Part shown: in pieces, positions 48,960 to 61,300 of the stretch | Position numbering within the stretch: the stretch's first letter is position 1 | Layout: every line of letters begins with the position of its first letter | Assembly (NCBI RefSeq): GCF_002443255.2 | Contig: NW_019211458.1 | Location: forward strand, 17,913,939-17,977,938 | Source: Varroa destructor | Taxonomy: Eukaryota > Arthropoda > Arachnida > Mesostigmata > Varroidae | DNA: 64,000 nt | Direction: 5' to 3' | Position numbers and translations under genes: made by a program | The notes under the pieces: model-generated | Seen by the model: the letters and a program-made list of their open reading frames with translations, nothing else | Database searches by the model: none | What the model was told of the DNA's origin: nothing

Positions 48960-50220
48960 TGATGCACGCTATTAGGCCAACCTATTTCCAGTCGAACCTA
49001 GAAACAGCTGATAACAGTTACGTATATCGTATTGTCTAATCTGAGCACATGTATATTAGCTTAGAACAAATGAAAAAAAATTATTTCCATTATTATTAAA
49101 AATAAAATTATGTTGAAAAATTAGTGCGTGCACGACATGTGTTCTAATAGGTGTCGGGGAATAATATGGTTCGTTTTGTCAAACTGGCGTCATTGGAGAT
49201 CCACAGTATCGATTGAAAAAGTCTGTGGTTTCGTAAGACAAGGAAAAATCTGATAGCGGTCTATTGTGTTCTAAAAGTATGGCTGAATTCAGTTCCATGG
49301 CATTTACTAAGAAAAATGCAAACATGACTGACCGAGCCGGGTCGAAATATTCCAAGCAGCAACGATTGTTTTACATTTTGCCTACCGGTGGCCTAACAGG
49401 CTGTTCCTCGGGGCTTCGAGACACTTTGATTCAGTAATAAATATAAAGTATAATGCTTACTTTATTGTAGAATTTTATTTAGCATCAACAGGCCGTCTAC
49501 CTATCGGAACATTTAGCTCAATCGGCTTAATTAGGGAGCAATTTCAGGTTTGTACCACGTTACATAAAAGACCAATTATCTTTTTCGAATTTGATTACGA
49601 AATTCGGGAATTCAGCACATGTGATATATGGACACGGGGCGGAACATGTCTACTAGGGCAAAAAAATACGCAGCAATAATAAGGCTAGTATTTGCAGCTG
49701 TCCCATGTATTTTACATAGACCGGGTTGTTTTGCCTATTCTCTTCTGAAGCCGTGTTCCGCAAATACATTCTTGAAACTTCTAAACATGTGTCTTTTTTT
49801 CCACTGTTTTTCGGTAGTATAATTAATTAGTACGGAATAATTATTAAGGTTAAGTATTATATTTGTCTAGCTATTGAAAAAGATAACTATATTAAGTGAT
49901 CATGATGTGCTGAAGGCAGCCAAAATACCATTAAGGTTCTGGAGCAAAGCAAAAGTTTTTCAAGCTCTTAAATCAAGTTATCCAATTTGAGATAAATCTT
50001 ACTTCGTTCCGTCTACACCATTCTACGGTGGACACGTCGTTAAGTGCACCCCATTTCTACCTTTTCTGGAGGTAAAAGTGTCGTCGTAAAAGCACTGTAA
50101 GTTAAAATTAATTATTTGCTGTACAAGGGCTCCGTTTCGAAATGCATTTGTCGTTGTCGTTACGTGACAATATCAGCGCAACATATTAGTTTTTACAATT
50201 ACACAAGTTCTTTATTTTAG

Positions 50221-50486
50221 ATACTTCTTATCAGTTGATATTGTTATTAATTCTAAATATGTATCTACGTACCTCGTACGATTCAGAGGTTTACATAAAA
50301 AGCAGCTTGAATTCAATAAGCGTGCAATGCCAGAAGTCTTCACTTACTGAAGTGCGGATTATGTACGCGATAGGGTGTTTAATACACATGTGTATGGGCA
50401 TCGTGCACATCGAACATCATTTATTTATAGTATCGAGATTCTATAGAAGACACTATCTTTTGTGTAGCCCTGCATTGAATTCATGA
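50221..50486 (+). CDS. Possible terminal exon after a strong acceptor
   Basis: One of the best acceptor-like sites in the window (caagttctttattttag|) ends at 50220. The frame that starts after two carried bases stays open for 87 residues to TGA at 50484. It has a hydrophobic start (LILLLILNMYL), a Ser-rich middle and a Met/His/Cys-containing part (IGCLIHMCMGIVHIEHH). The product is unknown. The frame is AT-rich, so an accidental open frame remains plausible. Confidence 0.2.
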
Positions 50487-50882
50487 TGTCAGCCGGAAGC
50501 GATACTGGGTCAAGGTAGTCCTTATAATGGGAACTACCACCACTGCGTCATTAGTCAGAAAATCTAAAAGAAGGCAGGATAACCAAGTTGCTCTATATGA
50601 GACCGACATATTTTTCGAAAATTGTTTCAATTATCCTCCAGTATGAAAGTGAGAAAAGAACGAAAGAGAGCTGGTAGAAGCAAGTGCTGATTAGAACGCC
50701 TAAAGAACTCTACCGACCATGTGCGTTTTCTTGAAACGCAATTCACAGTTGTTTTTAAAATTGGCGCCAACATTCATAGCCATACTAATCCTACAACATA
50801 AACAAATCTTACCTTACCAATGAAAATTTTCGAATCGATTTACAGGTTCGTCTTGTTTTTGGAACTAGCGCCCCGAATAGCG

Positions 50883-50926
50883 GCCAAGTTTTAGCGCTTG
50901 GCGGTCTTTTTTTTTTTTTTTTTTTT
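50883..50926. repeat. Small stem-loop followed by T20
   Basis: gccaag (50883-50888) and cttggc (50897-50902) can pair around an 8-nt loop, and a run of 20 T follows at 50907-50926. It has the shape of a bacterial intrinsic terminator, but in this context it could be a Pol III stop or the A-tail of a minus-strand retrosequence. Confidence 0.75.
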
Positions 50927-51208
50927 ACGTGATCATGTCATAAGAAGTAATCATGTCCAATAGTATTTTATGAAGTGGATATATTTAGAGGAAATTAGAA
51001 AATTTAATCGATAAAAATGGTCGAAAAATTCTGTGAGACACTTTGAATGAAATTAAATGATATTTAAAAAATAATATGATTAATGAAAAAAAAATAATAG
51101 CAAACATTTATTAACACATGTAGACATATTTGCGATGTGTAAACGATGTTCCAATCGTTGAACAAAATGACAATACCCGATAGTTGTTCTGAAAACTGTA
51201 CCTAACAG

Positions 51209-51472
51209 GCTGATCATCCCAAGTTTTTGCACGTTATCGAGCAATGTTTAGAACAGGAAGTGCTTTTGATTGGTAAACGTTCATCACTTTGGTATGGCAC
51301 ATGGTATCCGTGTGGCAGAGACTACCTCCCATTTGAAGCAAGAACGATAAAACCTGTTCTCGTTCGTCCCGAGACGTTGCTTGGTATTACCTCGGTGACT
51401 CACCCCGGAGGCTTCATCTTGATCACCTCCACATGGCCTGAGGCAGCGCTTTTTCCGCAAGGTGTTGTCTAG
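51209..51472 (+). CDS. Possible terminal exon, 87 codons
   Basis: The acceptor-like ctgtacctaacag|, with a branch-point-like ctaac, is followed in phase 0 by an open frame to TAG at 51470. The text has an even, globular composition: HVIEQCLEQEVLLIGKRSSL, then WYGTWYPCGRDYLPF, then a hydrophobic strand-like stretch rich in Val/Ile/Thr/Gly (SVTHPGGFILITSTW). GC is about 50%, against about 38% around it. This is among the more convincing coding segments here, though I recognise no family. Confidence 0.32.
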   Translation, partial: ADHPKFLHVIEQCLEQEVLLIGKRSSLWYGTWYPCGRDYLPFEARTIKPVLVRPETLLGITSVTHPGGFILITSTWPEAALFPQGVV

Positions 51473-52785
51473 TTTGGGACTATAAAGGAAGGCGTATTGT
51501 CAAGCATACGGTAAGCGACTCCTCTGGTAACATTGGCCGAATCATTATTGCGTTCTCGCAATGCTATAGCTCCGTCAAGGTGCTAGCTATTTTGAAGGGC
51601 TGTATTAACAAACGAGGTCATATCCAACCCGAGGAACGTTTGCCACGATAGAGATCAATTTTGGTTTTGCAATTTTGGCAGTTCGCACTCCGCTACAGTG
51701 AGCAATGCCGATAGACAATCATTACCTGCCCGACATTACGTAACCAAAAAAAGGGAACTATTTGTCTCTCTATTTATTCTAACTAAAATTAATAAAAATC
51801 AAGCGGTGAAAACACCTATGAGTAGTCAAGAATGCGGCGGAATCTACGGTGGTTGAAAAACAAGAATGTAATGTACGTTTTACATTAAACAATGTTACTC
51901 GTAAAGTGTAATCCGCAGAAATGGATAATATTACTACGGTAAAAAGATTTTGCTAATTTTAAACCAATCATTTGTTTCACAATCTAACACATAAAGAAGC
52001 AAACAGCAACTAAGACTCGTTATCAACAGGTTTATCGTGGGGCCCAAAAAGCTCACCTAAAGCTCAATCTACTGCGCCTAACTCTGGATTGCAGGCTGAC
52101 TTAGATCGAGAATCATTGCTGGACTGCATGGCCTGTTTTATAGTCAGTCAGCGTTTCAGAGAACAGACCCTGCAGCAATCGAGACGGCGGTCCCGAATGC
52201 GCGCTTTCTTTTATTTGACATTTGGTTTGCAAGTACTGAGAGGACCCGTGCGAGCTTTTCTATTGCTTACTATAGTACTTGCTGAATATTAGACCTTCCA
52301 CCTCATAAACTACTGTGATGATCCAACCGGTACTCGCGTATGGTCTAGCTTATTTACTGTTGCTACTAAAAGTAACATGGTACGAAATGAAAAAATACAA
52401 ACATTTTCACAATATATATTTAAGCAGAAAGCAAGAACTTTTGTTATAGCATGCAATCTCTTTGCTAACTACTTTTTATATGATTATGTGTGTACTTTCT
52501 GTGTTATTGTCTCTATCTCTCTTTACTAGAACTAATAGCCGTCGCTTTTTGCATCCACTTGTATCCGAATTTAGGCAAACTCAGAGCCTGCGTCGAGCCA
52601 GTTCCATCGAAGTTTGAGTGCTTCAACGATTTCGTCTGCAACTTCACCCCCCGAGGCCGGCATCTATGTATGTGTCCACATCACATACCGATTCTAGTAA
52701 CCAATAGAATCGGATCGAATAGCGACCGATGTAGTGCGCCGGTGGCCGAAGTTGGTAAGTACTGTTCAGTGATGCGGTAGTCTAC

Positions 52786-53298
52786 TTATAGGTATGGATT
52801 TAAAAACGGATATAGGTCTACCCACATCAAATAAGCCAGTATCATTCGCTGCAAGCTATAGCGAATGCCTGTTAAACAACTATTGCCGTTTACCAACAAC
52901 AACAACAACAGGCTTAAGTCTATCCGCTCCATAAGTGCGACGTTGACGGATCGAGCGTTTAAGATTTCCGTCGCCAAAGTGGCCCAATGCTCTGACCGGC
53001 AACTATAAATTTTGTATTCTTTATCTGTAATCAGCCATGAGAAGATAAACGCTCGTAATCTAGTGGTAGCATACTCTCTTTTAGAATATTGGCGGCTGCG
53101 GTATTTGTGCTTGTCTGTTCGCCAATGCCCAATCTCTCCAAGATCAACTGCTAGTTCTGACAACAAAATTAGAACACCAACAAGCCAATTCATTGTAAGC
53201 TTCATCGACAGCTCAAGGGGTGTAACGCAGCAAATCTTAGTCCTACCCATCGACCTAGGTAACACTACTCCGGTTAGCACCTGGGCGTGAGCCATCAA
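52786..53298 (-). CDS. Longest open frame (170 codons), possibly a secreted or membrane protein
   Basis: The frame has an ATG at 53298, but a better start may be the internal ATG at 53205. From there MKLTMNWLVGVLILLSELAV looks like a cleavable signal or membrane anchor. A strongly basic, Tyr-rich stretch follows (HKYRSRQYSKREYATTRLR), then a polar middle, a poly-Leu run encoded by the CAA/TTG microsatellite, and a hydrophobic C-terminus. At 170 codons it is longer than I would expect by chance here, though not impossibly so. A 92-codon plus-strand frame (53012-53290) lies opposite. No family is recognised. Confidence 0.3.
   Translation of the reverse strand: MMAHAQVLTGVVLPRSMGRTKICCVTPLELSMKLTMNWLVGVLILLSELAVDLGEIGHWRTDKHKYRSRQYSKREYATTRLRAFIFSWLITDKEYKIYSCRSEHWATLATEILNARSVNVALMERIDLSLLLLLLVNGNSCLTGIRYSLQRMILAYLMWVDLYPFLNPYL
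52894..52910. repeat. CAA trinucleotide microsatellite
   Basis: Five and two-thirds CAA units. On the minus strand it encodes poly-Leu within the 170-codon frame. Confidence 0.9.
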
Positions 53299-53321
53299 AT
53301 GTATCCCAAACTAAGCAAAAT

Positions 53322-53366
53322 GGTCAGTCACGCGCTTTACGGTACACGTAAAACGCGTGACTGACC
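53322..53366. repeat. Strong hairpin, 20-nt arms with one mismatch, 5-nt loop
   Basis: The outer 13 pairs (53322-53334 with 53354-53366) are perfect. One mismatch is followed by six more pairs (53336-53341 with 53347-53352) and a 5-nt loop. The stem is fairly GC-rich. This is the most stable-looking stem-loop in the window. It lies just upstream of the ATG of the minus-strand 170-codon frame. Confidence 0.9.
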
Positions 53367-56300
53367 GCATGTACCGGACTAGAGGAAGTGGCATTTCTTT
53401 TCGCTATAGTAGTATATATAAAGGCGAATAACGATTACCATTTTATGTGTCCAATACTTTAAATGCTTCTAGTTAACGAGACATTAAAGTATGTCCAGTG
53501 ATCCATTCCATCGATATTTACATACAGCCGCCACGCCACGTACGCCTTCGTCTCATCTATTGGTTTTGGCTCCCACACGAACGTGGTCTTTCGTTACGTC
53601 CTAACAAAGAAAGCCTTTCGAATGAAATCTGGCGATCGCATAAACCGCCCAGACTGATCTCGGATTTTATAGATTATTCCCTTGGATGGCAGGGAAACCC
53701 CGGGTTCAGCAGGCGAATCTTTTCATACTCAATCCGTGTTTTCACTCCTGGAAGACTGTCTCAGCATCCAAGTACGCACCTCAAAGTTGGGGTCTTCAAC
53801 CATTACAGCATACACGACGTCGACCTTTCACACTGCGAAAAATAACCCTCTGGAAAGTATATATACAATATATAATTGTCTACAGCTGTTAAATTAGACG
53901 GGGTAGAGGACACGACAAAGAGAACGTGATGGCGTTTGAAAATACGAATGGGCCCCCCAACGAAGACGTAAGTACGTGTTACCCTCAGGTGACAGTGTTG
54001 ATACGTTGTAAGAAACGGCATCTAAATAGATCAATGTTTGACGAAATGAAAATTAGTAGAACCGTGTCCATAGGCTAACAGTACTAAAAAAAATTCACCG
54101 TCACTGCTTAGGAATATCTACGGGCAATAAATGGCGGCGTGGTGTGACACTGTTACCTATAAAATAACAAATATTTTTTTTGGTAAAAAAGAAATTTAGG
54201 TGGATATTAGAGTAGGCAGTATTTAATCTTTCGTTCACATGAATATATATATATATTAAAGTACTCCTTTTACACTCAGTCTTTTTTTTCTATACATAGA
54301 TATGAAGAAGGCTAGTTAGATCTAAGAGGGATACGAACGGGGTAAGAAAGATGCGCTCATATTGATCACCACCTTGCGAGCAAAGATAAAAGCAGAGAAA
54401 CATAAAAGCGCCAATTGTTATATCGTAGCATTGCTCTGAAAAGGAAATTTTTGACCTACTGCCTTTTACCACTCGAACACAGTTCATCGAACGCCCAAGA
54501 TATAATATGAACATTGAATGTACTATAACGACAGGCCACAGCAGCTTTGTTAAGTAAGTCTGTTTTAGCTAAAATTCGAGAATATCTGCAAAGATACCTT
54601 TGATAGTCGATTGTGTCTCTTTGAGACTAAACCTGTGCCGGAAACCTTTCTTTTGAAATTAAATTTTTGAAAAGAAAACCTACAGAGTTCGTACTTAATT
54701 ACTCCCAAGGCCATTGGAAAGACGGAGCTTATCAGTAATTTGTTCGCAGAGCACATAACAAGGTACGTGTTTGCATAAATCAATTTGTGTTATATAATAC
54801 ACAGACATTTTGACGGTAACATTCAGTTTTCTATACTATTTCCTATATACCTCGGATCCCACCCTGATAATGATCACTATGATATATAGCGTATTTGAAA
54901 GGTATATTGAAAGTTGACCGTAAAACACCTAAACAACGGATGTACATCAACGATAGTTAGCTTTAGAATATGTTTTACTATGAAGCTAACTTTCGGACAG
55001 AATACTTTTTCAGTGGTCAATCTTATATTGATTTATCGCGCAAATATATTTCAATACAAATCGCTGAAAGCGTCATGTATTACAGACAATTAAATAATAC
55101 GTCTATTTACTAAAAAAACGACACCTTCATGTAGGTCTGTACATGTGAAATGGGCGACTTGATGAAAACGATAGTTTCGACCGTGAGAACTTGCACTGGA
55201 ATACCGGCTATTATATGGTACAGTGTCGCTTACGGTTACTCAGAGGCTGCTCCATTTGCTTAGACATGGAAATGGTGCGCCAATCTATGTAAACAAAGAG
55301 TCAAGGACAAAATTTTTCTACAAGTTACATTGAAAGTTGATTGTCTAATTTATCTCTCGTTCGAGAGGCAAGCTTCTATTGCAACTATGGTCAAATTCGG
55401 CTAGAATTAGATAGGGATTTACCTAGTTATTACGCAGCTATCGAAAGCTGGTAGGACTATTTCGTCTTCGAGAAAAGCTCATTCTCGTCAACTTGAGGCA
55501 CAACAAAGTTCACACGAATTTATGTTTGGCGGCGTTGTTTGATTTAGTGCAATGTAACGGAGAAACTTGATGTTCAGAAGTGAGTTCCCGTTTCGTCCGT
55601 TAGTTACAGTACGTTGTCAGCATCGTCTTTCAATCGCCGCGGCCATATTGAGCTCAAATTAAAAAAACAGATTCGTTAAATATACAAGAGCATGTATGTG
55701 CTGGTATAAGACATTTCTTTCCTATAAGAAAATAGTTTTTCTTGATTTTCCATTCACAACTACCAGGTTGATATATGTAAGAAGTAGAGTTACAAGGTAA
55801 AAGCGAAATTTATGAAATGGCATGATAGTTTTGCTCTTTAGTTTTTTTATCCTGGTCTAGTAAAGCTGTTTTAACTTTGATTGCAATATATGGGGCCTTT
55901 TCGAAATATAGTATTTTCTACATCATTTAGTTTTTTACATTTACATCACATAGTACATTTACGTAGTCTACAGCAGTATACAGATACATATGTATGCACT
56001 TACTGAGTCGCCGGTTATACGTCCGAGCTTTGTTTTTCTTAAGCATGTAGAACAACTACATGGTCGCCACTTGCTAATTAAGCTGGCATCTACAAATGAG
56101 GCTATGATAATAAAACGATGATTATGAAACGATGTTAGACACGCTATATAATAGCTAACGAAGACACAGCTAATCATGGTGCTCTAATAAAAGCATTGCA
56201 TTAGGTTAACGTCTGTCAATCGCACCAAATAAAAGTCTGCTGCTATGTCATTATCATACTGGATGCGTCTGCCAACGTTCTACAATCGGAGGAAGGGCAT

Positions 56301-56548
56301 ACGCTAGTGAAATATCCTGAAGCCCCCATAGTTTTCCATATCCGACTCTTATACAGTGGTAAAACGTACAAGATTTAACTGATATTATGGAGCTGTATCC
56401 ATGGCATGATCTAATGGTAGTACGATACATATCTGTTCACCATGATCGAAGCTGCCTTAACAATATCTGTATAATCTGGTAAGCAAGCTAGTGACGCATC
56501 ACTCGCGAGCTTTACCCCGCGCCTATTTCGCTATCAAACACAATTTTA

Positions 56549-56570
56549 TTTTACCTCTATAGAGGTAAAA
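56549..56570. repeat. Perfect 22-bp palindrome
   Basis: Self-complementary over all 22 bases and centred on CTATAG. Its half-site TTTACCTC recurs at 33209-33225. Confidence 0.9.
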
Positions 56571-58360
56571 GACTAATTACATTTAGAACAAAGATAACGT
56601 CGAATAGCGACCACCAATTTCGTAATTAATCTAATCTACTAGCTTCTTCAATAAGTTTTAAACACACACACAAATGTTAAACACAGGTAAACACGGTGCA
56701 ATTTTCAGTCCGGTGCGGCGGGGTTTCTTCAAAGGCGGGGTCTAAAAAAGGGGTTGCTGTCGTCGGTCTATGGGACAAGCACACTTTTCCCTTTAGGTAG
56801 AAACGTGTGTGGCCATTCGTTTCTATCCTTCGTGCACATTTTTACAGGATGAAACTGTAACGTCCCATAAAAAGTCACCCCACACAAAAAAAAAAGGAAT
56901 CGTTTTAGGTCCAACAAACAAACAAAGAGACTCAGATTTTTAGCAGAACAAATGTATATATAGTGTTTTAATCCGTACTATCATGATTTCTCATACATTA
57001 AACATACTTACAAATATGTGCAATAAATAAAGAAACCATCCAGTATATTTTTTATTATTTTCCTTTTATAAATATACTGTTTATGGCTACGGGACAGAAC
57101 CATTTTGTTTAACATTTTGTCGGCTCATCTGTTGGTATAATGATAAACTCATCGCGTGAGTAACCCTTTAAGTTTTCGTATGGCGATCTCTGTCGCAAAA
57201 TTCATTGTATCTTCGAAGATCTTCAAAAAGAAGAAAGCAACCTAAAAGAACCTGTGAATACTACAGGCGTCGGAATGAACAGGTGAAACCCTGAACAGTA
57301 TATTACTTAATAAACTAAAATTGATTTAGTTTAGAGTTTAGTAATAATATGACTATAATAGCTCTTCCGCGATCGAGTGAAGGTAGCTGTTCAATTGATT
57401 TCGATTGATTGTTGAATCCTCCAGAATCAGTGATATTTGTGGGCTATACCCCGTGTTGTAGAATACAATCGTACGGCCGGACAGCTGCATGTTCAATCAA
57501 ACACCTTATAAAAACAGTTTCAGCGCCTCGCAGTAGTTGTACGCAATAAACAAAGCCAATGTAAATATCTGGCTGATATAACAGTGAAAGATTTAACGCG
57601 AATGACGTTACCGTCCAGTCGAACTCGAAAAGGATGGCTCACGCCCCAGTAAATATCGGGTATCAGAGTATCGGTTTAGCGCATTGATCACAACTGAGCA
57701 ACGCAGATGAAATATCTACATATGCATATATAACCACTACAAGTAATAATAAAAACATTAAAAGTAGAGTTTTGGTACCAGTTCAGATAGACCGAGGATC
57801 TTCCGTTTTTTTGATACCGATCACGGGTGCTGCTTTCGAGTACAACATCGAAGATTGCTCATCAATAGATACACTAGGTGTAGACATTTTCTAATCTGCA
57901 GGACATTTGTGGTATTCCAGTAAATTTCGTTTTTCTCCTTTAGATTACAGGGCACCTCCATAAAAATACTGCCATGTCTGGCAGATTGCGCGAAATTTTC
58001 CATATTCGACATATGAAACAATCCCGTCAGAAACTGTAGGGCCTATAGAACGTTTATCGGACATTGTGCGCGTGTATTTAATCACTTCAGCTAATATCTC
58101 AGAGAGTAAGAAAAAGAGAAACGAATAAATATTATCTGAGCTGTTTTCCATAATTAGCCGTTAATGGATAACTTATTAATGCTAATATAAGATAACTTTC
58201 AACTTGATAAGCAACTTCTCTTCGCCGATCGGATTGTACCAAATCAATAAATGAATTTATCAATTATCGATGGGTAAGTTAATAGGCAAACTTCCGCGAG
58301 TGATATCGATATATAATAGCAGCCTGGCGTGATGAATGATGTATTTGATCCTTGGTACAA

Positions 58361-58397
58361 AACCCAGTTCGTACTAGCCATTAGAAAGAACTGGGTT
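58361..58397. repeat. Hairpin, 10-bp perfect arms, 17-nt loop
   Basis: aacccagttc and gaactgggtt are exact inverted complements. Confidence 0.7.
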
Positions 58398-61300
58398 ACG
58401 TGATTCCCTATATCTACAAACAAAATGTCTTTAGTTAACAAATTCCCTTACTCTACGCACGTCTCCAATAAATCAGGAAAGAATTAATTATTGACTAGTA
58501 AGGTGCCAATAATCCTACAGCCAAATAAGGAAAAACAACAGTCAAAAAATAGTCGTCTTAAAATGTTGGCCAGTGTGAGCAGAGGTACCATAATGCCCGG
58601 AAGGAAATGCATCTGATAACAGAAAATTAGGACACAGATAAGCTTGTATACCGTAGGAACTAAGTCGCTCCTAGCTTAGTATACTGTATAGAGTCAGGAG
58701 ATGTCCCGTAGAGCTGTATAATCGAGTCCAAGTGTAAAAAAAGGCCGCCAACTACAACGGCGTCTAGTCATCAGACTTCAAGCCGAGGCCTGGACAGGAC
58801 GAGTGACCTTTGCTAAAATTAGCTGAACGGAAAATATAACGGTTACAAAAGAAATTAATTTTGACGATAGATTCAGTTCGGTAATGCGTGCTAATGAATT
58901 TGCTACAAACGAGAGATCTTTCTCAGATATTGGTGTGTCTGTGTATGTAATGATAAGTGTAGAAGCAAAATCTTACTACTTCGTGGACACCGACTGCCAT
59001 CGTAGCTAACCACTCTAGAACTGAAATAGGCAACGGAAATTCAGCTATGCCTTTTTACAGTAGCAGTAGCATCTTTCCACTTAAATTTGCCCTTGATGCG
59101 TTGCGTGTCTTTAGCCCCAAAAAAAAAAACTTATAAGTAGTGAGCTTACCTAACTAGAGCTGAAATCGCACAGCTACGCCTAGAAGAGAGACGCGTCGAA
59201 TACAGTGTTCCTGTTGCATTTATATGTCGTCGTAGTGAAACCTGCAATTGACACATTTCAATTTCTTCTGTTTGGGTGGCTGCTTCATACACTTTCGTGC
59301 GTTTTAGCTAGAAGCGCGAATGCGTAAAGATAAGCTTCTAGAAGCGGCGCGTAACGGTACAGGTGTATATATACTCTTAATGCGGCATTTTTACTACAGA
59401 TAGACGCCAGTTGGCAAGAGGCGGACTCTATTAACAATCATCATCCCTTCTCGAAGTCTGTAGGATTACCCCGGTCCCATTTCGCGCGCTCCTTCGTCAT
59501 TTGCTTCCCTCTGTCGCTGCAATTCCGCTTCAGTCAAATCATAGAGAGACTTGGCTTGCCACAGCAATACCTCCAGTCGTAACAACATTGTTATCAAATT
59601 TAGTGTAGACACGTGCCTTGACAGCTGTTGCAGCGTTAACTGACCGTTAAGGTGACCGGCCTCTCATAGCAAAGGTGCCCGACCATCCACCGAAAAGATT
59701 GCGTGCGGCCTTAATTGTGCTCGTGCTACTGTCAGCAGCCTTAAGAGGGTTGCATCCCGTAGACAATCGCTGGCAACGCGGAGTAATAATCAAACGACTT
59801 CAAAGCTTCGTCTACAACCGTGTTGCATCAGGTCGTGCGAGCAGAACTAGTCACGGTTCTGCTGTTGTTTGCTATCTTGTTCTCTTCCGGTGTTTTGGTT
59901 GAATCGATGCTTGCAGTAGGCCGAACTTGATAAGTTCATGCCTCGGCTTATTAAGTTTCATCTTCGTTCGTTATTGCCAGTCTATGCTCTGCTAGCTGTC
60001 GGACGCGTCGTACCACCCGAATAGAAGTCGGCGCTAAGCGCGGAGTGAAAACTGTTAGATTTGCTTGATTTGGACGCTTCGTTATTATTGTGACCACTAT
60101 GGCCTTTCTAGTATTCTCGTTATCACACGGAAGTAAATAGATAAAGGGTCGAGAAGTCTTATGGCAGGAGTTTGGGATTAGCGCCGACCGCGGGCGACGC
60201 AGGTAACAGGAATTATGTAGAAGGTAAAGGCACTCTGTGCAATGCATAAGAGCAATAGACAGTATTTAAACGAGACTAGCAAAAAAACTCACAATGATCA
60301 GATAGAGAATCGAAGACGGCAGACATGGGAACGTTTCTTTGTGTGCTTCAGGATAAGCCATTTCTTTCTGCAGTAAACGTTCTCTATTTTCTTCATCGTC
60401 AATCTCTTGTAGCTGCGTGGCGAATGACTCACAGTGTTTGTTTAATTTTAAGCTCGGACTAAACAAGATTTCATGGAGCGTTAATGGGATACATTAATGG
60501 GGTTTCCCTCTGGTATTGAAGTTTCAGCAACAGTGGCATTTTGAAGAAGGACGGAGTACGCAATTTTTGCAGAGGACCCCAATGAAACAACTCGACCGTA
60601 TTTTTGACATAGGTGTACGGCCGGACCCTCCATGACGGGAGACAGATATGATGACCAAGGAAAGCATTAGTTTTACACCATAGCTTTCATTGTCTCTTAA
60701 TAGTTTATTATCTCTCGTTATTTTCCTCAGTCAGTGTTTAGAAGCTGCGTTACCAAACATGAATCTATTTTTTTCTATAATGCATAAAATAGCTATGTGG
60801 GTTCATCAAGGACGAGGCATGGAGACGGAAAGGGAGGTAAAGCATTTAGAAGCGTTTATTCCAAAGTGCAGTCCTATATATAGGCACTGTTTATATATCT
60901 CATGCCATTCAAGCTAAAAGACAATTCAGGTACCTTCTATCAGTTAACATAAATAGACACTGGATAGCGCGTTAGACTGAGACTCAGCTGCTGTATTTTC
61001 CCATAATAAGGAAGAGTATATTCTTCCATAACCAGCTACGTAGGCAACCGATGTCTGTTCACGTGACAGCTATAACGCGAATTATAAATAGCTATACATC
61101 TCAATATATTCGAAGATATCCAGGTATAACGCTCAATGAGGCAAAACACGTTCCTCAGTAGAGCTAAGCTGAACCCAGAGTATAGAGTGTCATGCAGTGA
61201 TGTTACTACTCCACTCCATATACACGTAACAATAACGAGACACATCAGCAAATACTTCAACCCAACCAAAGTATGATTTATACCACGATTTATCTATGGG

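Noticed and set aside
50883..50926. Bacterial intrinsic terminator
   Set aside because: The shape fits, but nothing else in the window is bacterial. Kept only as a stem-loop plus T-tract.
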